DNA of 64,000 nucleotides from Desulfuromonas versatilis (lineage in GTDB: Bacteria > Desulfobacterota > Desulfuromonadia > Desulfuromonadales > NIT-T3), in the NCBI RefSeq assembly GCF_019704135.1, contig NZ_AP024355.1:4347034-4411033 (forward strand), written 5' to 3'. The stretch's first letter is position 1; each line of letters begins with the position of its first letter. The notes beneath the pieces were generated by a model. That model ran no database searches, was not told where the DNA came from, and saw nothing but the letters and a program-made list of their open reading frames with translations. This document shows, in pieces, positions 50,403 to 64,000 of this stretch. The position numbers and the translations under genes were made by a program.

Positions 50403-50884
50403 GGTGATTCTCCTCGCTCCGGAGGGGAGCACTCATACTTTCGTGGCAGAAAAATTCTGCCGGTTAATCAGCCGGTTAACCGGCGTCCTCGGACTGGAAA
50501 GATCCAAGAATCGTGCCGATGCCCCGGGGGAGTTTGCTCGAAACAACCAGGCCCCGGGTCGCTGGCCGGCCCCGGGACTTGAGCGGATGTCGCCCCCCCG
50601 CGACCAAGCCGGGTCATTTCAGGGGATTGGCGCGGGTCCGAGAGAAAATGTTTATTGGAAAAACATAGGATTAATTCTCCCAAATTACGCCTATCTATCT
50701 GAATTACTGTCGCTTTTTTCGTCTGACAGTCTGCCACAAAAGCGCCTTCGGCGTCAATTCGGGCAGGTTTGCCAAAATATTGAGCCGGGACCGGGGGCTC
50801 GCCGAGGGGGCCCTCGTGCAATGGCCGAAACAGCGGGTAAACTTTTATCTGAATCCCTGGACCGGCCTGAAAGAGGAGTTGACG
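50403..50884. other. Intergenic region upstream of PEP carboxylase
   Basis: This 482-bp gap separates divergent genes and holds both promoters. It contains an AT-rich palindrome ATGTTT-attgg-AAAACAT (about 50649-50667), a possible operator. I found no gene, RNA motif or PhoB-like repeat pair in it. Confidence 0.45.
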
Positions 50885-53680
<2,796 letters not shown>

Positions 53681-53741
53681 GCCGCGCCCGGACCCCTCGC
53701 TCCGGCGCGAAATATGCATCGAACAAGGACATTTTCCGGCG

Positions 53742-53769
53742 CAGGCCGGAGCGGCGATTTTTTGACAGC
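53742..53769 (+). terminator. Possible terminator after ppc
   Basis: A TCCGGC-GCAG-GCCGGA hairpin is followed, after six bases, by TTTTTT. The spacing to the T-run is longer than ideal. Confidence 0.5.
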
Positions 53770-53820
53770 CCGCGGACCGGACTCTCCGGCCAGGGGGGCG
53801 ACAAGCCAAGGGGGAAGGGC

Positions 53821-55098
53821 ATGAAGCGCATCGGCGGCGATCTCGGGATGATGGACCTCCATGACCTGCTGATTTGGGGGGCTGCCCAGGGCAAGACCGG
53901 GTCGCTGAAGATCTGGGACGACAAGATCGTCAAGACCTTCTACCTGCAGGAGGGCAAGATCGTCTTTTTGACCTCCAACAAGGAAGGCGAAAGGATCGGC
54001 GAATTTCTCGCCCGGGTCGGCTGCCTGGAGCTGAACCTGATCAAGCACGCCATCCAGGAGAGCCAGCGGCTGGGCGTCCCCTTCACCCGCTACCTGCTCG
54101 ACCAGAAGCTGATGCCGCGCCAGAACCTGCTCAACGTCGTCGGCCGGCTGGTGGTCACCGCGCTGGCCGACGCCCTGGGCTGGGGCGGGGGCAGCTTCGA
54201 GTTCAGCGACGCGCTCCCCCCGACCATCATCAACGGGCCGATCATGCTCGAGGCCGCCGACCTCATGGAGCGGGCCGTGGCCCTGCGCGAAAAGGCCGCC
54301 GCCCAAACCGGCGACCGCGACGCCGAACTGCTCAGGCAGATCGCCCAGCGCATGGCCGCCGGCGACATCGACATCCCGCCGATCCCCGACACCCTCGTGC
54401 GCCTCAAGCAGTGCATGGGCGAGGAGGGCCCCAGCGTCCACGAGATGCTCAAGATCATCATGGGCGACCAGATTCTCACCTCGAAAATCCTCAAAGCGGC
54501 CAACTCCACCTATTACGGGCTCCCCGCGCCGGTCACCTCGCTGCAGCACGCCATCGTCTACATGGGCTTCAAGACCATGGTCAACATCGTCACCGCTTAT
54601 GCCCTGAACAAGATTTTCGTCAAGAATACCGAGGAGATGCGCGCAATTTTGCGGCACAGCCTGATGTGCGCCTACCTGGCCAAGAAGATCGGCGCCGCGG
54701 TCGGCATGGACGAGGAGGAGGCGTTTGTCTGCGGTCTGCTCCACGACATCGGCAAAACCGCCCTGCTCAACCTGCTGGCCGATTACGAACTGACCCGCGA
54801 GGAGCGCGACAAGGTGATCCGCAAATACCACCCCCAGGCCGGCTCCCTGCTGGCCATCAAATGGAATTTTCCCGAGCTGGTGCGCAACGCCGTACGCTTC
54901 CACCACGAGCCGGCCGCCGCCCCCGCCGACCAGGCCGCCGCGGAAATCGTCTGGCTGGCCGACGCCCTGCTCAACGCCCCCGATAAGGCCGAGCAGCTCA
55001 TGGGCAAGCTCGCCTTCCTGCCCGTCGCCAGGCTCGACCTCAAGGGGCTGCTGGCCGACCTGGAAACCATCGAGGAGGCCGCCAGGGCCATCATCTGA
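53821..55098 (+). CDS. DUF4388 (PATAN) / HDOD-domain signalling protein
   Basis: The 425-aa protein has an N-terminal PATAN/DUF4388 domain (LHDLLIWGAAQGKTGSLKIW, FYLQEGKIVFLTS), a helical part to about 165, then an HDOD domain. The HDOD shows PPIPDTLVRLKQ, LTSKILKAANSTYYG and FVCGLLHDIGKTALLNLL. HDOD proteins regulate signalling in the cytoplasm, often without enzymatic activity, although HD motifs remain partly here. The combination is frequent in Desulfuromonadia and other delta-proteobacteria, as far as I know. Confidence 0.88.
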   Translation: MKRIGGDLGMMDLHDLLIWGAAQGKTGSLKIWDDKIVKTFYLQEGKIVFLTSNKEGERIGEFLARVGCLELNLIKHAIQESQRLGVPFTRYLLDQKLMPRQNLLNVVGRLVVTALADALGWGGGSFEFSDALPPTIINGPIMLEAADLMERAVALREKAAAQTGDRDAELLRQIAQRMAAGDIDIPPIPDTLVRLKQCMGEEGPSVHEMLKIIMGDQILTSKILKAANSTYYGLPAPVTSLQHAIVYMGFKTMVNIVTAYALNKIFVKNTEEMRAILRHSLMCAYLAKKIGAAVGMDEEEAFVCGLLHDIGKTALLNLLADYELTREERDKVIRKYHPQAGSLLAIKWNFPELVRNAVRFHHEPAAAPADQAAAEIVWLADALLNAPDKAEQLMGKLAFLPVARLDLKGLLADLETIEEAARAII

Positions 55099-55119
55099 CC
55101 CGGCCCCGCGGGGCCGGGT
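55098..55119. terminator. Perfect GC palindrome after the HDOD gene
   Basis: A 22-bp perfect palindrome (ACCCGGCCCCG and complement) begins at the last base of the stop codon. No T-run follows directly, so termination would be inefficient or factor-dependent. Confidence 0.5.
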
Positions 55120-55251
55120 CCTACCAGGCGAATTTTCCTTTTCCGCCCCTTCCCGCTTCCATTTTTATTAGCCATGCCTTAAGATGTTGGCCGACCGACG
55201 GTTCACAGGGACCGAACAGGCTTCCCCATCATCAACAGGAGGCGGCGGCCG

Positions 55252-56232
55252 GTGCTGCACCCACTCCGTTTCAAAATCCTCGCCCTGGCCGCCTTTCTGC
55301 TGGCCCTGGCGGGCTTCGGCCATGTGCTCTACCAGAGCATCTACGGCTGGAATCTGGACCGCTGGGCCCGCAACCAGGCCCAGCAGACCGCCCGCAACAC
55401 CTACCTGATGTGCCGCACCGCCCAGGCGGCGATCCACCGGTCGCTGCAGGCGCCGCTGAGCGAAGTCCGCGCACAGCTCCACCGGGCCGCCCCCCAGGCC
55501 TTGCAGGGGCTCGAAATGGCGGCCGGCGCCGCCGGCGAAGGCGAAGCGCTCCGCCCCGACCAGGCGCTGGGCGCGCTGCTGGAAAGTCTGCGCAGCAAAA
55601 CCGGGCATCCGGCGGCAGTCTACCGGCGCATCGAGGAGACGGGAGAGCTGGTGAGGATCGGCGGGGGCGAGGAGAAAACCCCAGGCGGGGAATACCCCGG
55701 GCAGGTGCTGCCGGGCAGTGATCCCGCGGCCCTCCGACTGGGGGCGCAGGAGCTGGTCCTGTTCCCCGGCCGGGCCGAGGGGCGCTGGGTCATGGTCGCC
55801 CTGCTCCCTTTGCGCCGACCCGGCGGCCAGGGGGTGGCCGGGGCCTTGCAGGTGGTGCTTACCAGCCCTGAGCTGGAACAGCTGGTGCGGCGGATCATGG
55901 CGACCTTGATCGGCCGCGACGGCTACGTGTTCGTGCTGGGAGGAAAAGGCGAGCAGCGCGGCCGCTACCTGCTGTCCAAGGACGGATTGCGCGACGGTGA
56001 GGACATCTGGGATTCGCTGGATGCCACCGGGCGCCCTTTCATCCAGGCGATTGTCGTGCAGGCCCTGGCTCTTGCCGAAACGTCCGGGGGGGAAGAGCTG
56101 CCGGTGGTTTTCGAGCGCTACCCCTGGCAGAACCCGGGAGAGAAATCAGCGCGCCACAAGACCGTGGCCATTGCCTACTTCGAGCCCTGGGACTGGGTCA
56201 TCGGCGCCGGCTACTACGAAGACGAATTCTGA
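55252..56232 (+). CDS. Membrane-anchored Cache-domain protein
   Basis: A GTG start follows AGGAGG by 9 bp. The 326-aa protein has one N-terminal membrane helix (ILALAAFLLALAGFGHVLYQ) and a periplasmic part. The segment from about 200 ends with the sCache-like pattern GRDGYVFVLGG ... WDWVIGAGYYEDEF. No signalling domain follows, so it is a free-standing sensor or a partner that delivers a ligand signal to another protein. The adjacent transporter gene overlaps it at the 3' ends. Confidence 0.7.
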   Translation: MLHPLRFKILALAAFLLALAGFGHVLYQSIYGWNLDRWARNQAQQTARNTYLMCRTAQAAIHRSLQAPLSEVRAQLHRAAPQALQGLEMAAGAAGEGEALRPDQALGALLESLRSKTGHPAAVYRRIEETGELVRIGGGEEKTPGGEYPGQVLPGSDPAALRLGAQELVLFPGRAEGRWVMVALLPLRRPGGQGVAGALQVVLTSPELEQLVRRIMATLIGRDGYVFVLGGKGEQRGRYLLSKDGLRDGEDIWDSLDATGRPFIQAIVVQALALAETSGGEELPVVFERYPWQNPGEKSARHKTVAIAYFEPWDWVIGAGYYEDEF

Positions 56233-57308
56233 GAGGCTTCGCCTTCGCCCTCCCCCTGCGCCGAACCTTCGGCATGCGCCTCGCCCGGGGCGCCCAGCAG
56301 CACGGCCAGCCAGCGGGTGTCCTCGCCGGTTTCCAGGGCGATCTTCACGCTCATGGTCAAGGGCACCGAGAGCAGCATCCCCACCGGGCCGAGCACCCAG
56401 CCCCAGAAAATCAGGGAAACGAACACCACCAGGGTCGACAGGCCCAACCCCTTTCCCATGAAACGGGGCTCGATCACGTTGCCGAAAACCACGTTGGCCA
56501 GCAAAAAGCCCGCGGCGGCCAGCAGCGCGCGGCCGGCTCCGAACTGGATGTAACCGAGCAGCACCGGCGGCACCGCGGCAATGATCGAGCCGATGTTGGG
56601 GACGTAGTTGAGCAGAAACGCCAGCAGCCCCCAGAGGATGGGGAAGTCGATACCGAGAATCGCCAGCAGGCCGGCCACCGCGGCCCCCGTCCCCAGGCTC
56701 ACCCAGGTCTTGATGGCCAAATAGCGCTTAAGCCCCTCGACGAATCGTCCCAGCGAAGCGAAGATCCTCGGCCCGTCGCCGAAGGCGGCGCGCAGCTTGG
56801 CGGAAAAGCCCGCCGCCTCGAGCAGCATGAAAATCACGGTGAGCAGGATCAAAAAGGTGTTGGCCAGCACCCCGCCCAGGCCGCTGAGCATGTTGGCCAC
56901 CAGGCGCATGGCCGCGCCCGGGTCGATCTGCTCGGCCAGCGAGCGGTCCGGGGGCTCGATGCCGAGGCGGCCGAGCCAGCCGATCAGGGTTGCCGCCTCC
57001 TGCTTGAGGCGGGCCTGGTAGCTGGGCAGGTTGCGGTAAAAGTCGTCGACGGAGGTCCCGACCAAAGCCGCCACCACCAGCTCGACGGCGAGGATGCCGA
57101 GCACCACCAGGGTCACCGCCAGGGGGGCCGGAACCCGGCGCCGCTGCAGCCAGAAAACCGGCGGGGAACAGATCACCGCCAGAAAGGCGGCGAGCAGAAA
57201 GGGGACCAGCATCGATTGGGCGGCCCGCATGCCGGCCACCACCACCACGAACGCCGCCGCGCTCAGCAGGATGCGCAGCGTGCGGCCCTTGTCGACAGGA
57301 TCATTCAA
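56214..57308 (-). CDS. AI-2E family transporter
   Basis: The 364-aa protein has the family's paired helices and signature (LLAFLLNYVPNIGSIIAAVP) near the middle. It contains GKGLGLSTLVVFVSLIFWGW near the C-terminus. The TTG at 57308 is chosen because GGGAGGG stands about 10 bp before it; an ATG at 57368 would overlap the hybrid kinase gene by 22 bp and has no site. Members export small molecules, or in a few cases exchange ions; AI-2 transport is not implied. The C-terminal tail is acidic and of low complexity. Confidence 0.88.
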   Translation of the reverse strand: MNDPVDKGRTLRILLSAAAFVVVVAGMRAAQSMLVPFLLAAFLAVICSPPVFWLQRRRVPAPLAVTLVVLGILAVELVVAALVGTSVDDFYRNLPSYQARLKQEAATLIGWLGRLGIEPPDRSLAEQIDPGAAMRLVANMLSGLGGVLANTFLILLTVIFMLLEAAGFSAKLRAAFGDGPRIFASLGRFVEGLKRYLAIKTWVSLGTGAAVAGLLAILGIDFPILWGLLAFLLNYVPNIGSIIAAVPPVLLGYIQFGAGRALLAAAGFLLANVVFGNVIEPRFMGKGLGLSTLVVFVSLIFWGWVLGPVGMLLSVPLTMSVKIALETGEDTRWLAVLLGAPGEAHAEGSAQGEGEGEASQNSSS

Positions 57309-57345
57309 TACAGCGATCTCCCTCCCGGGCGGAACGCACCGGGTA

Positions 57346-60375
<3,030 letters not shown>

Positions 60376-60495
60376 GCGAAGATCCTTTCCCGACAAGCGG
60401 CCGGCAGCCGCCGCAAAGGGTGAGGGGGTGGATGGAGCCGGCCCGGATTCCAGAAACCCCTGCTCTTCTAATACTTGCTGGCGCGGCTGCCTGTC

Positions 60496-60523
60496 AATAA
60501 AATCCCGCGGTTTTCGCGGGATT
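60496..60523 (-). terminator. Intrinsic terminator of the cmoA-cmoB operon
   Basis: AATCCCGCG-AAAA-CCGCGGGATT followed by TTATT overlaps the cmoB stop codon and ends the operon before the hybrid kinase gene. Confidence 0.8.
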
Positions 60524-61497
60524 CAGCCCGGGTTGCGGGCGATCAGCAGGGCGCGCCGCGGCGCCGGATAGCCTTCGATGGTCATTTCCGGGTCGCGGGG
60601 GTCGAGGAAGTCCTCCAGCGTTTCGGTGTTGACCCACTCGGTCTTGCGCTGTTCGGCGCCGGTGGTGCGACTGACGTCGACGCAGCGGATCGCGGTGAAG
60701 CCGGCGCGCCGCAGCCAGATCTCCAGGCAGGGGACGCTGGGCAGGAAATAGACGTTGTTCATCTTGGCGTAACGCTCGGCGGGGCACAGCGCCAGCTCCC
60801 CCTCGCCGGGAATGACCAGGGTTTCCAGCACCAGCTCCCCGCCGCGGCGCAGCATCCGGCGCATGGCCGCCAGCGTCTCCAGGGGGGCGCGCCGGTGGTA
60901 GAGCACGCCCATGGAAAAGACCGTGTCGAAGTAGCCCGCCATGTCCGGCAGCTCCTCGAAACGCACCGGCAGGCCGTAGACCTGGGGAACCCGGGCGTAG
61001 TGCTGCAGCAGGCGGAACTGGAACCAGTTGGTCAGGTAGGGTTCGATCCCCAGGGCGAGGGCCGGGTCGGCCGCGGCCATGCGGAACAGGTAGTAGCCGT
61101 TGCTGCTGCCGATATCCAGCACCCGGCGCCCGGCCAGCGGCGCGATGTGCTCCCTGAGGCGGTTCCACTTGAGCGAGGAATCCCATTCGGCGTCCAGCTC
61201 GATGCCGAACAGCGCGAAGGGCCCCTTGCGCCAGGGGCGGTAATCGCCCAGGGCGGCCCGCAGGGTCTCCCGGGAGGCAGGGTCGAGATCCCCGGGATCG
61301 CCGATCCGCACCCTGTCCGAGGCCAGCTCGACGCTGGCCGGCGCCCCCTCGGGAAGCGAGGCGAAGGTGTCCAGGTAGCGCCTGGCCTTGGCGTCGACCC
61401 CGGCGATGTAGCGCTGCTTGCGGGCAATCAGCGCGGCGAGCTCCCCTGCCCAGGGGCCCAGGCCGAGCCGCTCGGCGTGCTCCAGCAGGCGTTCCAT
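60523..61497 (-). CDS. cmoB: tRNA 5-carboxymethoxyuridine (cmo5U) methyltransferase CmoB
   Basis: The 324-aa enzyme has the family N-terminal helical part (residues 1-90) and a class I methyltransferase fold with GRRVLDIGSSNGYYLFRMA near 120. Other CmoB features are LNRLREHIAPLAG, VFSMGVLYHRRAPLETL and PSVPCLEIWLRRAGFT. It uses carboxy-S-adenosylmethionine to carboxymethylate 5-hydroxyuridine at the tRNA wobble position. It starts one base after the cmoA stop. Confidence 0.95.
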   Translation of the reverse strand: MERLLEHAERLGLGPWAGELAALIARKQRYIAGVDAKARRYLDTFASLPEGAPASVELASDRVRIGDPGDLDPASRETLRAALGDYRPWRKGPFALFGIELDAEWDSSLKWNRLREHIAPLAGRRVLDIGSSNGYYLFRMAAADPALALGIEPYLTNWFQFRLLQHYARVPQVYGLPVRFEELPDMAGYFDTVFSMGVLYHRRAPLETLAAMRRMLRRGGELVLETLVIPGEGELALCPAERYAKMNNVYFLPSVPCLEIWLRRAGFTAIRCVDVSRTTGAEQRKTEWVNTETLEDFLDPRDPEMTIEGYPAPRRALLIARNPG

Positions 61498-61498
61498 C

Positions 61499-62230
61499 TC
61501 AGGACTCCCGGAGAGCGACCAGCGCCGCGAAGTTGAACCATTTGAGCCACACCTCGACCGGCCCGAAACCGGCCCGGCCCAGGCGCTCGCAGTGAACCTC
61601 CAGGGTTTCGGGGATCAGCACGTTTTCCAGGGCCTCGCGCTTTTGGCTGATTTCCAGCTCCGAGTAGCCGTTGTCCCGCTTGAAGCAGTGGTAGAACTCC
61701 TGCTGCAGCTGGGCCAACGTCGGGTTTTGCTGGGTGATCTTCTCGGTAAGCAGCAGGATGCCGCCGGGGGCCAGGGCCGAATGGATGCGCCGGATGAGGG
61801 TGTCGCGGTCGGGCACCGGCAGAAACTGCAGGGTGAGGTTGACCACCACCACCGAGGCGTTCTCCAGCGGCAGGCTGCGGATGTCTTCGGCCGCCAGCGA
61901 CACCAGGGCGGCCTCGGGCCGCTCGGCGAGCCGCCGCCGGTAGGCGTCGAGCATCGGCTGCGAAGTGTCCACCGCCACCATCCGGAAGGGCCGCCCGGCC
62001 ATGGCGGCGCACAGGGCCATGCCGAAATTGCCGTTGGAGCAGCCCAGGTCGTAGATCCGTGTCCCAGGCTGGTAGAAACGGGCCGCCAGCTGGGCCTGGC
62101 GCAGCAGGGTCTCGCGATACAGGGGGACCGAGCGCTCGAGCATGTCGTCGAAAACGCCGGCGACCTGCTCGTTGAATTCGAAGGGGATGATCCTCTCCCG
62201 GGGGGAGGCGTATATTTTGTCCTGCGCCAT
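61499..62230 (-). CDS. cmoA: Carboxy-S-adenosyl-L-methionine synthase CmoA
   Basis: The 243-aa enzyme starts MAQDKIYASPRERIIPFEFN after AAAGGAAG. Family motifs are FNEQVAGVFDDMLERSVPLY, IYDLGCSNGNFGMALCAAM, and LQFLPVPDRDTLIRRIHSAL. It makes carboxy-SAM from SAM and prephenate, feeding CmoB. The cmoA-cmoB order is the common one. Confidence 0.95.
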   Translation of the reverse strand: MAQDKIYASPRERIIPFEFNEQVAGVFDDMLERSVPLYRETLLRQAQLAARFYQPGTRIYDLGCSNGNFGMALCAAMAGRPFRMVAVDTSQPMLDAYRRRLAERPEAALVSLAAEDIRSLPLENASVVVVNLTLQFLPVPDRDTLIRRIHSALAPGGILLLTEKITQQNPTLAQLQQEFYHCFKRDNGYSELEISQKREALENVLIPETLEVHCERLGRAGFGPVEVWLKWFNFAALVALRES

Positions 62231-62349
62231 GGCTGTGCAAGCTTCCTTTACCACGCAAAGTAAAGCTCGCATTTTACAGGGCCGGCACCGGGTTTGACAA
62301 GAGGGCAGGAAAATTCCCGCGCGGAACTCGGGCGACAGGGGCCCGCCGC

Positions 62350-62541
62350 TCAGTTCCAGGACTCTTTGACGGGTTGCAGGCAGGTGGTGAGACTTCTGTG
62401 GAAGAGGATGCTGATTTTGTTGCGCGGCCCGGGCAGCGCCCTGAAAGGAACGCTCGGCGCCTGGCCGGCCTCCCTGGCCAGCAGTGGGGGGTGCCCCCGC
62501 CAGGCGGCCAGGGTGCGTTCGGCGATCGTGGCGAATTTCAT
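62350..62541 (-). CDS. Small hypothetical protein (63 aa), coupled
   Basis: The ATG overlaps the TGA of the preceding 54-aa gene (ATGA), so expression is coupled. The product is basic and without recognised domains: MKFATIAERTLAAWRGHPPL and ending LQPVKESWN. Alone it would be weak evidence; the exact overlap with a convincing small gene raises its support. Confidence 0.5.
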   Translation of the reverse strand: MKFATIAERTLAAWRGHPPLLAREAGQAPSVPFRALPGPRNKISILFHRSLTTCLQPVKESWN

Positions 62542-62702
62542 TTCTGTTCCGCCGCGCCCAGGTAGTCGCGAATCTTCTCCGCCCGCTTGAAATCGTCGGC
62601 GGCGTTGCGGGCCATGGAAAATACCCGCTCACGGTTGAATCGGCTGATCGTGCGAAAATATTGGATCAACTGGGCCTCTTTTTCGGTGACATCAAGAATC
62701 AT
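62538..62702 (-). CDS. Small hypothetical protein (54 aa)
   Basis: GGAGGCGGA stands directly before the ATG, close but plausible. The product is charged and helical: MILDVTEKEAQLIQYFRTIS then RFNRERVFSMARNAADDFKR and AEKIRDYLGAAEQK. No family is recognised. The next gene overlaps its stop. Confidence 0.6.
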   Translation of the reverse strand: MILDVTEKEAQLIQYFRTISRFNRERVFSMARNAADDFKRAEKIRDYLGAAEQK

Positions 62703-63117
62703 TCCGCCTCCATTGCTGTTAACGGCCCGGGAAGGCCGAAACGGCGCCCTCCCGGACCGGGATGGTTACTCCTCGAAACTACCCTCCTACCTCAGCAACC
62801 CCCGTGCCAGGCCGATTTTCATGGTCTTTCCAGCTATTTGCATGTGCCAGGCCCCGTCGGAGCGAAATCCCGCCCACCGGCAGCAGCGCAAAGCGTCTGC
62901 GGATGCCGACAGAATCCCCGCCGCGGGCGCAAAGGTTGCGAAATCAGGCGAGTGCTGCTGTCGCGAAACGGCGTCAACGACGCTTCCCGGGCGCGGGCCA
63001 AACCACCTCCTGCCCGGGAAGGTCTGCGCCCAAGCCGGCCAATCCCTTCCCCCCTCAAAAAAAACGCCAGGGAATCTCCCTGGCGTCCGGTCTGTGGCGA
63101 AACCCTGCCCTTGACGG
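62703..63117. other. Intergenic region with a terminator
   Basis: The 415-bp gap upstream of the 54-aa gene contains the terminator of the next gene (63057-63087). I see no gene in it. The minus-strand promoter for the small coupled pair should lie at its left end. Confidence 0.45.
63057..63087 (-). terminator. Intrinsic terminator of the 158-aa gene
   Basis: On the minus strand ACGCCAGGGAGATTCCCTGG is followed by CGT and eight T's. It lies 30 bp after the stop at 63118. Confidence 0.9.
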
Positions 63118-63594
63118 TCAGGCCGTCCCCCTGGCACCTGCGCCCGGAAGCGCGGGTTGGCGGCCGATGCTGGCCGCCAGCTGATTGCGGCCCCGGTGGA
63201 AGCGGCGGATGAATTCGGCGGGCCGGTACAGGCACAGCTCGGCCATGGCGAATTCGTCGAACTCCCGGAAGACGGCGGCGAGCGTCTGCCGGTCCACCCC
63301 TTTCAGGGAAGGCTTGCCGGGATGCAGGCGATCGGCCACGATGCGCAGCACCGGGCCGGAAACCAGGAAGAAATCGAGATCCTCGCGTTCCGGGATCAGG
63401 GCCCCGTGCTGGCGCATGGCCCGGACCAGCTCCAGCAGGGCTTCACAGGTTCGGATGCTGCCGCCCTGGCTGCTGAGCAGTTCGGCGGCCAGCAGGGTGG
63501 ATTGCCGCCAGCAGCGGGACCTGACCAGGTTTCGCCGGACAACGGCCCGGACGTGATCCAGGGCATCCAGGTAGTTGGGAGTGGATTGGAGCAT
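63118..63594 (-). CDS. Hypothetical protein (158 aa)
   Basis: The ATG at 63594 follows AGAGGAGG. The helical, soluble protein begins MLQSTPNYLDALDHVRAVVR. It contains LLAAELLSSQGGSIRTCEAL and DLDFFLVSGPVLRIVADRLH. There is no signal peptide or metal motif and no recognised domain. It is a single gene with its own terminator. Confidence 0.7.
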   Translation of the reverse strand: MLQSTPNYLDALDHVRAVVRRNLVRSRCWRQSTLLAAELLSSQGGSIRTCEALLELVRAMRQHGALIPEREDLDFFLVSGPVLRIVADRLHPGKPSLKGVDRQTLAAVFREFDEFAMAELCLYRPAEFIRRFHRGRNQLAASIGRQPALPGAGARGTA

Positions 63595-63798
63595 GCGACC
63601 TCCTCTGACGGATCCATTTGAACAAACCAATGTTAGATTAGTCCAACTCTGTCGCGATGGCAAGAAATTCTTTTATGCCATGGGAGGTTAGGGGTGGCGG
63701 GAGGGATTTTTCTGGGGGAGGGCCGGCGCGGCAGCCACGGGGAAGCGGACATCTACTGTCCGCCTCACCCTGGCCACCGGCCGCACGCCGGGAGCGGG

Positions 63799-64000
63799 TT
63801 ACGGAGCCGCCGGCACCGGATTGAGCTTCCAGATTTGCGCGTTGTACTCCTCCATGGTCCGGTCGGTGGAAAAACGGCCGCTGAAGGCGGTGTTGAGGAT
63901 GCTCATGCGGGTCCAGACATCGCGGTCCCGGAAGGCCGTGGCGGCGCGGCGCTGGGCTTCGACGTAGCTGCGGAAATCGGCCAGCACCAGCCAGGGGTCC
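63799..64000 (-). CDS. glgP: Glycogen/starch phosphorylase, C-terminal end (runs off the window)
   Basis: The visible 67 residues correspond to the end of a glycogen phosphorylase: DPWLVLADFRSYVEAQRRAA, VWTRMSILNTAFSGRFSTDR and TMEEYNAQIWKL. The motif SGRFSTDRTMxEYxxxIW is characteristic for the family. The enzyme releases glucose-1-phosphate from glycogen with inorganic phosphate and PLP. The active site lies outside the window. Confidence 0.9.
   Translation of the reverse strand, partial: DPWLVLADFRSYVEAQRRAATAFRDRDVWTRMSILNTAFSGRFSTDRTMEEYNAQIWKLNPVPAAP

Overview
The window is a gene-dense, very GC-rich bacterial chromosome segment. Three things point to a Desulfuromonadia (Geobacter/Desulfuromonas-type delta-proteobacterium): a c-di-GMP-I (GEMM) riboswitch in front of a chemoreceptor, a large supply of sensor kinases and HDOD/DUF4388 proteins, and extended PstC/PstA permeases. 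This placement is inferred from gene content, not from a marker gene. No rRNA, tRNA or CRISPR array was recognised. A glyoxalase fragment runs off the left edge and a glycogen phosphorylase fragment off the right edge.

The dominant theme is phosphate. From left to right there is an OprP-type porin (1125-2351) and the pstS-pstC-pstA-pstB-phoU operon, read leftwards from 11431 to 4813. Next come phoB-phoR followed by an amino-acid-type ABC transporter without an ATPase (20352 to 15026). Divergent from these is a psiE-like gene with a small Cys protein and a second OprP-type porin (20526-22590). A chemoreceptor (23920-26103), a PAP2 phosphatase and a receiver-kinase/glycosyltransferase operon (29707 to 27218) follow. 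A polyphosphate island covers 29980-41782: ppx, a basic helix-hairpin-helix protein, ppk1, CHAD, PPK2-type PAP and CYTH, with a NUDIX and a SixA-type phosphatase further on. Short direct repeats of the type (C/T)TAAC-N6-(C/T)TAAC, with an exact 11-bp period, stand in front of most of these units. I read them as the PhoB boxes of one regulon. The chemoreceptor carries such a box, then a c-di-GMP-I riboswitch, then an intrinsic terminator, so phosphate and c-di-GMP control may converge on it.

The stretch 38-46 kb is a patchwork: small unknown genes, a DksA-like protein without its zinc cysteines, an internally deleted TRAP binding protein, a truncated FRG-domain protein, an ECF sigma factor next to a cupredoxin, an apparently complete IS3-family insertion sequence with terminal repeats and a 3-bp target duplication, and the domain V/VI end of a group II intron. 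The right part (45.5-64 kb) is ordinary chromosome: an SDR oxidoreductase, a thioredoxin-DsbD-like protein, a repeat lipoprotein, a metalloprotease-like protein, PEP carboxylase, an HDOD protein, a Cache protein, an AI-2E family transporter, a hybrid histidine kinase, cmoA-cmoB and small unknowns.

Other unusual items are an 849-residue fusion of a cyclic-nucleotide domain, a degenerate sigma54-type AAA domain and a membrane polyferredoxin (12217-14772). A MITE-like palindrome (14862-15029) supplies the stop codon of an ABC permease. An in-frame internal start lies in the CHAD gene, in front of a lysine-rich zinc-finger-like tail. Near-identical repeat words sit between the pst genes.
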